Source: Petunia secreta
Lineage: Eukaryota; Streptophyta; Magnoliopsida; Solanales; Solanaceae
Reading direction: 5' to 3'
NCBI GenBank assembly: GCA_029990175.1
Contig: JARKIP010000033.1
Coordinates: 15,421,001 to 15,485,000, forward strand
DNA: 64,000 bases
Under the pieces are notes generated by a model, which was given only the letters and a program-made list of their open reading frames with translations, had not been told where the DNA came from and made no database searches. The position numbers were made by a program, and so were the translations under genes. This document shows, piece after piece, positions 1 through 11,300 of the stretch. Every line of letters starts with the position of its first letter. Position 1 is the stretch's first letter.

Positions 1-224
1 AGACTATTTTCATGGTACGCGCAACCAATTCAATTAGATAAGGGTTTAAGATTTATGCACGGACAATGTAAAAGTATTTATACATTCAAACTAATTTATA
101 AGGTACATTAATTGGTAACATAATAAAGTTGATACTACTAAATAACATTACATAATTAGTTAAACTGTATTGATAGTGTAAAAAGTATGTACACCGTATA
201 TAACTGAAAATACAACAGCATTAC

Positions 225-561
225 CTCCAGGAAGAGCAGCAACAAACATTAATGGCAAGGGACTGAAGGAATACAAAAGGGTCTCATTAGTATAAGAAAT
301 TTCTTTCACTTCATCTTCTTTCTCTAATTCAATTATGTCTACTATGTCAACATCTTCAGAATTTAAGTTTTTATAAGCTAAGGGAGGAGCACAAAAAGCC
401 ATTCGTTTGGCTCGGTTAAACACTTCATTTTTTAGAGATTCAGAGGGAATTTTGGAGGAAGTAATTGGTTGGAAACAACTAGAGAAATTAGACAAACAAG
501 GTGATGGGTGTTTGGTGAAAGCAATTGGTGAAGCATTCACCATGTTGATAGCCATAGTCAT
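225..561 (-). CDS. DUF4079-family plastid membrane protein, first exon (partial gene)
   Basis: First coding exon of a minus-strand gene that continues past the left edge. The reading frame begins at one of two nearby ATGs (561 or 555; an upstream in-frame ATG at 690 exists but would add an unusual N-terminus) and codes for a Ser/Thr/Asn-rich, transit-peptide-like start, an acidic stretch, then the hydrophobic segment YSFSPLPLMFVAALPGG. That last motif is how I recall the start of the conserved region of plant DUF4079 proteins, which are predicted plastid membrane proteins of unclear role. The exon ends at a good donor (CTGGAG/gtaatg on minus), where reading on would soon hit a stop. The family call rests on this short motif because the membrane segments lie outside the window. 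The neighbouring PTST3-like gene is on the same strand, upstream. Confidence 0.6.
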
Positions 562-2154
562 TGGTGGTACAAAGCAACAAAAAGTGGTTTCAAGAAGCTT
601 TGTATTACAAGTTATATGCCATGGTTCTTGGACTATAAGTAGTTGTTGGAGATAAGAGGGAAAATGTAGGAAAGGCAAGGAAAGTGACACGATTTATGTA
701 TTAAACTTTTGAATATACTTTGTTGCATTAGCACGTGGTGACCACAAGTCCACACTAGGGGTAGCTACTTTACAAAATTTGAGCATAATCGGATGGCACA
801 ATTCTGGTGGATTCGACAGGCCAAGGTCTCTGGAAACTTTTTAATGTCATTGGCTGTACCTTTGATCAGAGGTCTAACCTTTGAATATGACAATGGAGGA
901 TTTTCGCCTCAGAAGCATTTTAATATTTTACCCTTCAAGTAGGTCTACTTAATACATTTGAATTGATTGAATATTGGATATCAATATATATATCAAATTT
1001 ATTGCATGAAACATGATCAGTGAGTACGACCCTAAATTGTCTGGGATTGACTCATAAGTTCAATCATAAAGGAGACTGTTTATTTATTTATCTAAAAATA
1101 TTTGCAACAGGGCCAACATTATCTTTTCTCTAAAGACGGGGAAATGGAAAGGGTACCTAGGCCACATTTAGCTTCCTGTCCCTCCTTCATGTTTGATACA
1201 TGCCTTGTAGCTTAATATAGAGATTTGAGGCACAATCAGATTTCCAAGCCTTTGAACAAACAAAATTTCTCAATACTAGTTCTGTTATATGTTTTGAATT
1301 GATCATAAAATGTGAATGTAGGCCTCCCCAAAAGGTAATGGAGACATGCAAAGGTTTCAATACTGTACAATGGGAACAACTCATAGGAATTATCCTCCCA
1401 TACGGTGCAACTTGCATGCAACCATACAAAATTCTATCCTACTGGCTACACTTAGCTGCCTCTGACTCAACTATGATGTGCATGTCAGAACTTTACAGGC
1501 TATAGCTAAACAATTTCAACAGCAGCTGCTAAATGGTGAACATAGTCCATAGCCTTGGTCTTCACTAGGATGAGGCGATCTGATGTAGATGAAGCACGTA
1601 ACCATCAAGTTGCATAGATCGACTCATTGATTTGCAACAATATAAACGCGGCATGAACCAGACTGCATGATCTTCCAGAATGGATTTCAAAAAGTAGATC
1701 CTTCCTGCTGGTGGCCATTGTATTTGGATATTGAAATATCAGTTAATGTCATCTGAATAAGAAAGCAAAAGGATTCTGTAAATTAGTGAGGCCAATAGGA
1801 TACCAATTGTTATTTCCCAAAAAAAGTATAACTGCACCATGAAACAACATCCTGTTTCAAATGATAGCGACAGTAATCAGGCCAATATCATCCCAACTAG
1901 TTCAGTTAGAAAGTAAACTATACTCTACTGAAGAGCATGATATGGTGACAAGGACACATAACAAACTCAAGCACAATTAACACAAGCTTTCTTTATCAAC
2001 TTGAGCAAGCAAGGGGCGCCATCAGATCTTCAAAAACATAGCAATCAGTGCTTTATTGGATCAAAGGAGTGGTAGGCTTTTACAATGTCCGTTTAGGCTC
2101 AATAAGAAAGATTTTGTAAAATCCTTCCACCACCACAACACCCACTCTTTAAAA

Positions 2155-2185
<31 letters not shown>

Positions 2186-2322
2186 CAACCGCTTCCCGGT
2201 TGGGTGGGGGAGGGGAGGGGAGGGTGATAAACAAAGAAATGGAATATTTGCACTGAATCATATTTGTCAAAGAGACCACGAAACTACCTCCATATGTGCA
2301 TGTGGGAGTTGAAAACCCCAAG
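562..2322. other. Intergenic: promoter side of the DUF4079 gene and 3' flank of the PTST3-like gene
   Basis: No convincing coding region on either strand. Both neighbours are on minus, so this stretch should hold the 3' UTR of the PTST3-like gene on its right and the promoter of the DUF4079-type gene on its left. Short open frames here have no recognisable domains and overlap on opposite strands. I could not place a poly(A) signal or TATA box with confidence. Confidence 0.5.
2151..2224. repeat. A-run, (GA)n microsatellite and G-rich tract in a 3' UTR region
   Basis: A run of 13 A is followed by about eleven GA dinucleotides (to 2185). After a 16-base gap comes a G-rich tract (2202-2224) with five runs of three or more G separated by single bases. 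It lies about 100 bases beyond the PTST3-like stop codon, so the mRNA would carry the complementary C-rich and (TC)n sequence. Confidence 0.85.
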
Positions 2323-5300
2323 TCATCTATCAACTCGTAGTACATTATTTTGTATTGCACCTCTTGTAACAGATTCTCTTTGAGGATCAGTTGTCCAGTG
2401 GCCATCAACAATGAATTTTATCTGTAGGAAAATAAAGTTCTTGAACAATGTAAGACACGATCAAACATCTTTAAATAGGGAGAACAGAAAAGCTATCAGG
2501 CTGTGCTGATATTGAATAACTTCTATCGAAACTCATCAAGGAACTCAAGTTGCTGACTCGTTGTGGGACATTCTAAATAAAGACTTTGCTTAAGTGACTA
2601 TCAAAAAATAAAGGTTTGAGTGAAATTTTGTTTTTGACCGGTTTCCTGAACAGAACAGTAGTTGTAAACGTCTTCCTAAATTCAAAAGAGTAAGCACAAT
2701 AGTTGCCCTTTTATCATATAATAACTACAGTGTAGGAGGTGAAAATTTGGTGGAACTCGTTTGGTGAGTCGGTAAAGTCAGCCTCTTTTCCCCTGTTCGT
2801 AATTCATTAGCCTTTTTCTTTGTGTCTGTTTGTCTCTGTTGCCAATGAGGAAGGATATTGTCGAAATTAGGCTAGTTCACCAATTTCACCTCAATGACAA
2901 ACTGAAATAGATTCTATGACATTATTCTAAAGCATGGGAAGCTGGAGCACATCCCACTCCCGGTATCTCCACCATTTGCTTTTGGGACTTAAAATAAACT
3001 GGATACATTTTGAGCAATTGTTTTCCCCTTTTGATTTAATAATCGAAGAGTTCACATATTCTTCCTGATCAGGGAAAACTATAACCATGGCACGTACTTT
3101 TTTCTAGCAACAGATTGAGCATATTGAAGACAATTTCAACATAGTTAAAAAAGGGTAAAATCTAATTTTCCCTGCTGCTACGAGACGGACACACACCACC
3201 CTTCCAAAGTGCAATGGAAGTCACCAACCTAGGCCATGGGCCTTCTTGATCGGCCATTGACCCCGTCCAGGTACACACACACATATATACATATTTGCTT
3301 TAATCAACCATTGTATGAACAAACTCCATCGAGGTTATTAATCATGATAAACCTTTTTTCTCTGATTCGCTTGCATGTTCCATCATGACTACAAAGTTAT
3401 GAATTTGATTCTGAATAATTCTAACAAATGAACTTAGAAAGAGTTTAAGATCTTTTTAAAGATCAACCAATACACTCCTAATAGCATTCTCAGTGGACAA
3501 CACAAATGCATGTCAAGCAAAGACCAAGTTAATCCAAGTACAACTATGAGGCAACAGCCAGTTTTTATTGTTTAAGCACATTGTAGTTCGTAGGTACTGT
3601 ACCTCATATTTCCCTGGATACAGCCATAACACGGTTTTCCAAAGTCGAGGTTTCCTGGAAAGCATCTTTTATCATGTTATTCATAAATTACAATAACTTT
3701 CAAAAAGGAGGTTGAGGTCAATATCTATAAAGAATAACTATCAGTCAGAGCGTTGTCCATCTCTGCTTCTGTAGTTACACAGTTAATGGACTATTATCAT
3801 CAAATAAAAATACATAAGATAAGAAAATTCGAATAATTCAAGTTTATCAGGATGCAAGAAGCCAAATAAAAATTACCACATGGTACAAGTTACATATTTA
3901 ATCGACTATTATCATAAAATGAAAATACCTATGATAAGATATTAGAATAACTCAAGTTTATCAGGACGCAAGAAGCCAACTAAAAATTACCACCTGTTAC
4001 AATTGTGGGTTTGCACCCATGTGAGAAAGGGAGGATGGGAATAGTATTATAAAATGTCATTTGGTACCTATCTATCCAACCAAGGAGAAAGGAAAAGATC
4101 TGATGTTTGACATTAAGGAAATGATTTGCTGGATCACGATACACTAAGCAAACATTATGGAGAATAAGTGTTCAAACTGTAAGATCCTGAGTGGAACAAC
4201 CTATATTGCAGCATCATTGCGTGTAAGCAAATCATATATATGAAATGTATTTTATATGAAAAAGTTAACTCCCATTGTCCCCTATGTTATGATCTAATTT
4301 GACTGGGGATTGACAAATAAATCAAAAGGTATGAGTATTATCATATTTATTGGAGGTTGGTCCACTAGATGGATCAAAGTCAAATTATTACTAGTATAGA
4401 CATGGGTCTCATCTTACCTACTCCTTCTGCCCATTAGTTTGAGCTTTCTATTTTAGTCCGTCCAAATATGTGGACCTTTTTCATAGTAGCAAGATTTTTC
4501 CTCTCCATACCTGAAACTGATATGAAATTATACTATTACATAGTATTTCAAAATTTGACGAGACATCTCTTTTTTCCCAATAATTGTTAGATAGAGCAAA
4601 TAGACTAGTGTGTAATATATATTGGTGTCCGACTCCCACATTGGCTAATCTTATAGTATACATTGGAAAGTGTGAATATAAAAGGATTCAAGCGTAAAGC
4701 ATTACTCCCAAATTGCCTCTCCCGTTCAGTTATATACACATCAGTTTTCAGATGTCAGAATCATTCCTCACTCCTAGCCATATAAACAACTTTATTTGGT
4801 GCTTTAGGAATCCAAATTGACAGATGTAGAAAAGCTGATTTTTTAGAATGGTAACATTAGAAGAAAGAAAAAACAGACTTTTTCCTTGATCTAAGCTTAT
4901 TATAATTTATAGTATGATTTCTCTGAAGACTTACGCCCTCCTCCCCCCCGGTTCTTTTAGAACAATCATGGTTATCATTTGGAGCACGTTTGTAAACCAG
5001 TATCACGAGATTATGAAATTCTGCCACCTCCTAGTCTTGAAGGTACCTTCCTAAACTTTAAGTCCTACTGACCTTCCCCTTCTTGTAACCTTCGTACTTG
5101 TTGGCCTTCATGTCATCTCCTTCTAGCATGAAATTATTGTACTCTCTCCATTCCAATTTATTTGTCATAGTTTGACTTGGCACAGAGTTAAAGAAATGAA
5201 AACTTTTGAAACTTGTGGTCTAAAATAAGTCATAGATATTTGTGCAGCTATAAATCATCTTATTAAGGTAAAACTGGAAGTTTGGAGTTAAATTGTTTCC

Positions 5301-8300
5301 TAATTTAGAAATATGTTATTCTTTTTGGAATGACTAATAAGGAAACTGCCCCATTCTTTTGAAAAGGAGGGAGGAATGTTTGGACATCTGAGTCTCAACC
5401 GATTATCCCTGCACCACCTGTGTCCCAAAAACTGACCCTACTCTCTTCCCCTACCTTGAACTTGATGTTTCCTCCTTTTGTGAAACCCCAGTGATGTACT
5501 AGTCTTCCCACTAAAAGAGGGAAAAATGAAACTGCTTTCCTCCCCTCTTTCTCCTTCCCTCCCTCTCACTATTAACACATCCATCCCTTGTACTATTTTG
5601 CAAAAGTAGCTAGGTTTGCAATTTAGCATGAATAACCTAGAGAGCACCAAATATCTTAAGCCTTAAAGATAGGATAAATACACTACTGCAAATATCCTGA
5701 AACTTGGCAGGCCCCCAAAGGATGGGTTGAACAGAATACCTGTTATGGAAAAGTATATCCAACAAATATTTGTTATTGAAGTAGTACAAATCAATAAGAA
5801 GAGATAAATAGGAAATGATCAAAATACAATACTGTATCCATGTCAGAAACTAAACAAAAAGAATTGACAACTCATAAATTAAAAATCACCCAAAAGATGA
5901 AGAAATAGATAGAATTAGAACCTTATGCCAGTTGGATCTATGACATTTGATGATGCTGGTATATCCTCGCCAATGGGATCAATGATACTTGATGATGCAT
6001 GTAAATCCATCTGTACTTTCTGATGCCACCCATTGAAGCTGCCAGCAACCTCAACACTTTCTCCATCTGCCCAGTATTCAATTTCAACCTAAAAGAAATA
6101 AATGGCTATATCAATTAGCCGTAGTAGCTCCATCGGTAGAAATCCCGATCCACTGGTACGGAACAGCAAGTTGGACATGGAGCTTTAGTTTACTATTCAT
6201 TTAGCATCTCTTCTATTCTATTTATTTTCTATTTCTTTTGGTATTGTTGAGACTAAGAATTCTAGGTAGTTCAGATTACGGTTTTCAACCATTTAACTCT
6301 TGTTTGCTTTGTTTCACTCACTTTCAGTCATTATAATTCAATTTTACTATGCATTTTCTCTTGATTTTCTTAATCCTGAGAAATCATAATCTTCTTGCTG
6401 CTTCTGCTGTGTAAAATACACTACCCTGATCAGCCTAAATCATGTTTCAGTAACAGATTATCATGCTTTTCTTATTTGAAATGATGTTACCTGTAATGCA
6501 CCCCCAACATCTTTGTGAAACTTCTAGAGAATTCACCTTTCAAGTACAAAAAACCTTTCGCACAAAGTTGGAGCAATTTTGCATAAAATATTAAAACTTC
6601 AGGAGAGTGTTAATACAAGAAATTGCTTGAATACCTCCTTCAGTTCTGAAAGGCTTTCTTCAGCAGCATTTAGCTCTGCTTCTTTCTCTGAAATAAGCTT
6701 TTGTGCTTCGCTGATTTCTCTTTCAGCTTTAGTTTGCAAATCAGACAGTACGCGCTGAAAGTAGAAATATAAGAAAATTGCACTTTTCCACTTCATGACG
6801 AACAAATTGTTCATTTGGCAAATTCATGATAAAATGCCAACTATTACAGTAATATACTATCAGAATGTCTGAACTGAAATACCAAAATACAATATTAATG
6901 ATCATATTTGCAGCATGAATAAACTACTTCTACTGAGATGCCACAGCAAGTTCACAAGAAAGAACACTCAAATTCCCTTATCATAGTTTGTTGAGCTGTA
7001 TTAATGTGTATATAATGGCGTCAGCAATATGTCGAGTAACATTTAATATGTTACAGAATGTATTGAATAAACTGAACATGAGAGCTCATGAGCCTATAGT
7101 TAAGATGACATAGAAAGATGGCAACTGAGTGGCAATATGTCTGCAGCGCAGAGAAATGTGTGTCTTGACTTTTCTCTGTCACTTAAAAAGGAAAAATATT
7201 CACTACCACCGCAAGGCAAAAAAGGCAATTAGGTTTTTGTATTCTTATTTTTTTTTATTTTACTTAAAAAATGGTAAGAGCAAGCAGAATAGACCTTTTC
7301 CTCTTCAATCTGCTGCTTCAAATGAGTTAACTCCAGCTCCTTCTGATGCTAAGAACAGCAAAAACCATATAAGGCATTTGTCATTCTTATGGAGAAAAAA
7401 ACATACATAAAAAGCTTTGTACAAAGGAAATCCGAAGCCGAGTAGGGGTAAGCAAAAACACGACAGTTAATTATCCAAAGAGTATTACCAGCATGAACTT
7501 GAGACGATTAATTTCAGCTTGATTCTCCACTTTTTGGGGCTAACAGATAAAATATGAACGCAAAGGAAATTCTACGTCAAAAGTGGCATCAAATAAAAGG
7601 CAAACAATCAGAAGGAATAACTCTTATCACCTCAACATTAGCACTATTTCTCCCTTCAGTCATGGTTAAGTCTTCTGTTGAAAGGTTATCATTCCTACAA
7701 AAATCAAGGTGCATTCAGATAACAGAAAGATGGAAATGGACCTGAGCAAAAGCATCTTTACATTAGTATCTGATGTGTAATATTATAGCTAGTACAAAGC
7801 AATAGAGTTCACAGACAAAGAGCAGACAAGAAATCTTAACTTTTCAAAGAAGAAAACTTGTTGATAGTGTGTGGAAAAACATCAACATGGATTTTATTGA
7901 ATCAAGAAGAATGAGATGCAAAAACAACTTCGATGGTTTTATATATACTGACTATTTCACATTCAACTTGCATCAAGTTTGACGAAAAATTATCAGCATG
8001 ATCTGTATATTGGTAATCACAATAGCAACGATGAAGCACGGACGATAAAGGACCCAAAGACAGTTTACTGAAAACGCGGTGTAAAATGAAGAACCTATAA
8101 TTTCAGATGGAAGCATAAATATTGCAAGAAAATGCATACCTCAACCCGAAACTGTGCCCGCTAGGATCTTCAACATGCTGGGTTGATGGTGGCATCAAAT
8201 TTCCATTAAATGTTTCCGCACCATGACTGTTACAAAGAACAAGATCATTATGCTCCTTAGGAGTGGAAGATTCTGTTTCTACCACGTTCTGTATTTCAGC

Positions 8301-11300
8301 AGATCCCTCCACTTGTTCATAACCTCTTTCATAGAAAATTTCAGAGCCACCATCTGAAAGATCAACCAAACACAGAACCGTTACACTTACTTGAACTCTT
8401 TGGATCTCATTTTGGAATGCAACAGATTTACTCTAGGTAACTCTCTAACTAGTTTGAAGGAGTAAATTTTACTTTAATATTAAATTTATAAGAGTAGAGG
8501 AAAGAAAAAAAAAAAAATCTGTAGTTCACAGTGTTATCAAAAGCGAAAAGCGCTAAGGTCTGTTTTGGGCTTTAAGCGCAAAAAAAAAAGCGTGGGCTTT
8601 AATGAAGAAAGGCGCAACAAAAGAAAATATACAAAAATATACTTGTACCTGAAGACTAATAATTATAAGCATGAATAACAAATAGATGGACAAAGAACTT
8701 GAAAAAAAATTAAGATAAAGTGAAGTATCAATTGTTTTAGTGTGACTCTTCACAAATACGTTCATTTGCACGGAGAAGTTTGCCTTAGAGTCTTGATGAA
8801 GACACTGAAATGCCCAGTAAGCGAAATGAAACACTCAGCATGTTTTGCGTCTCGCTTCAGGGCTTAAGCGCGCTTCAAGCACGCTTTGATATTACTGGTA
8901 GTTCATTCGATAACTGTCAGAACTTGTGTATAAAGTTGGTTTGACAGAGAGGAAGAATGTTACATAGTTTAGATTGGAGGGAAAGAAAGAGGAGAGCATT
9001 TGAAGACTGTTTTGTACAATGAGAACAAGTTTATTCTTTTTATTTAACTACCAGAGAACCCAGGAAGTTCTTGCAAGTATGGGTGACTGCTTTTTTAGAT
9101 AATCAAATTTTTGTGTAAGATTCCCTACCTTCCGTATACTCTTGTAAACCAAGATAAACATGAGGAAGAAGAGAGTTGGGTATGGAAGGAACATGTATAT
9201 CTTCTTGCTATTGAAGAAAAGTTTCAAATACACTCTTCATGCAATTTAAGGTAAGCACCCTCAATTGGTATCACTTACCCTCTATGCTATCCAGTTCCCC
9301 ATTCTGAATAAAGTTGGCCACCTTTTCCTCCAAGGAAGAAAAGCCTAAAGGTTCAGGATCACCAGAAGTTTGCTCACCAGAGTTCAGCACTCTATCATCA
9401 TTAAAATTGGCCACCTTTTCCTCCAAGGAGGAACAGTCCGAAGGTTCTTGATCACCAGAAGTTTGCTCATCAGAGTTCAGCATTTTGTCATTGTTAAAAT
9501 TGGCCACCTTTTCCTCCAAGGAGGAACAGCCTGAAGGTTCTGGATCACCGAAAGTTTGCTCATTGGAGTTCAGCATTCTGTCATCATTTCTGTGGTCATC
9601 TACTGCAGAAGCTTCACTTGGTAAGGTAACACCATGAGCCATGTCTTCAACGTTTCCATCCTGACCTTTTATATTAGCAGGTTGTCAATCAGAAAGATTC
9701 AAATTGGCTATGTTGCTAACACCTAAAATATACAGGGACCAAGAACTGCTGACCTAACGATTCATCTTCACATTTTTCAACAAGGCCAACTCCACTGCAC
9801 ACATCATAAGTTGGTTGCTCAGAAGTCGAGAGAAGCTCCCTGAGAAGTTTGTATCCTCTTCTTCTAACGATGTTCGCGAGGTCTTGCCTGTAGAATGAAT
9901 CAGACAATCACATAGCTAAAGCTTAGACTTGTTTCTTGACTTGAAAAGGGGGGGGGGGGGGGGGGTAATTAAAAAGAAGGAACGGTAAGATAGCTTTCTT
10001 GATGAAGTTTTTAGTCTCACTATTTTTCATTCTGATGGTTCGTAGTCATAGTTTTTTTATAAGGTTCATAGTCATAATTAAAGTACATTTCACCCTATAT
10101 TTCTTGTAAAATAACCCGAGATCTAATGCACCAAACCGTTAGCATGCTAGACCCCATATTCTTCTTGCAGAAATGTCACTAAGATCTGGTTTTTAAAAAA
10201 CTCAACACTCACAATTCAGCAGGAGTACATTAATGTAAGAAATTGGTAATGTTGGGATATCAGTTCATAGAAGTAGAATCAAGTATTAAAGAGACAGAAG
10301 GAAATCAAGGACACGTTCAAGAAACCATCCCAGTGCAGTTCAGACTTCAGAGCACAAGTGACATAAGCCAATGTCCTAGCACCTTTGGGATGCCAACACG
10401 TCTCATCAATAACAACCATCAACTCATTACAACAACCAAAAAAAAAAAAAAGGAGTTCGTCCAAATCCATTTATACCAAAAAGGATAAATGCCAACTCGT
10501 AAATGTATGGTGAATTGCCAAAGTGCACGAGCAGAAACTCTCAAGACTAGATAGACCAAAGCAGTCTATGATTGTCAGTTTCTTAAAAATGGATATAGGA
10601 AGTTTGGCGAACCGCCAGGAAGCAGTACTGTGTATACTGCTATGTGCTGAAGACTGTAGTTGCTATTAGAGCACAAGCGAAGGAACTCAAAACCGCAAAG
10701 GAAGCACAAGCACTTACTAGCTATGGATTATAATATAAGGAGTTACAACACATCTAGTCTAGGGGAAAGATAGACAAAGAGTAAAAAGAAGCACACCCAT
10801 CATACAGAGAACAGAGGTCCAACATCCAATAGACTAACAACAAAGAAAGATGAAAATAGAACACACATAAAAAGAGGCAACAATGTGCATACATTCTTAG
10901 AACGAGCTATACATGCACTATAGCTCTTTCATATGCATTTATGTCCTTTCTTTATTTCAATTCAAGTTACTTGTTAAGAAAGTTATCCCACCCCCCCCCC
11001 CCCCCCCCCTCCCCGGGAGTTTCCTCAGAAGTAACTTATAATTTTTTTGGTTTCCTTTTTCTTGCCTCACTAAACATCGAGGACAACTGGAATCCATAGT
11101 TAAAGGCTTGCAAGATGCAGTTGTCTAGTGAACTTTTCAATTCAGAAAATATTCACTAGCTCTGATACACAGTTGATACTGACACTAGTACATACTCTAC
11201 TACACCGGTTTACATTTAACTAAGTCCAATACTTACTATTTGACACTCCTCCTAGAGTGAGTGGATACAATTCGTATGTATCAAGCTTGTTGCATATAGA

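Larger units (their letters stand above)
2323..6088 (-). other. CBM48 carbohydrate-binding domain, exons 10-12
   Basis: Three exons encode the C-terminal glycogen/starch-binding module. Exon 10 (5922-6088) has VEIEYWADGESVEV and AGSFNGW, exon 11 (3603-3654) has LWKTVLWLYPGKYE, and exon 12 (2323-2421) has IKFIVDGHWTTDPQRES and ends NNVLRVDR-stop. The aromatic residues of NGW and HW match the ligand-contact positions of CBM48 in AMPK-beta relatives. The exon 10/11 split falls inside an Arg codon (AG/G). Intron 10 (3655-5921) and intron 11 (2422-3602) hold no coding sequence I can recognise. Confidence 0.85.

Noticed and set aside
4420..4500. Another Stowaway-like end (ACTCCTTCTGCCCATTAGTT)
   Set aside because: Only one weak end is visible. 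No matching inverted end or target duplication found.
7129..7745. Plus-strand frames antisense to exons 6-8 of the PTST3-like gene
   Set aside because: The minus-strand exons have proper splice sites and a coherent protein. The plus frames cross exon-intron borders.
10243..10488. Overlapping frames on both strands in intron 3
   Set aside because: Low-information sequence ending in a poly(A)/poly(T) stretch. No domain and inside a well-supported intron.
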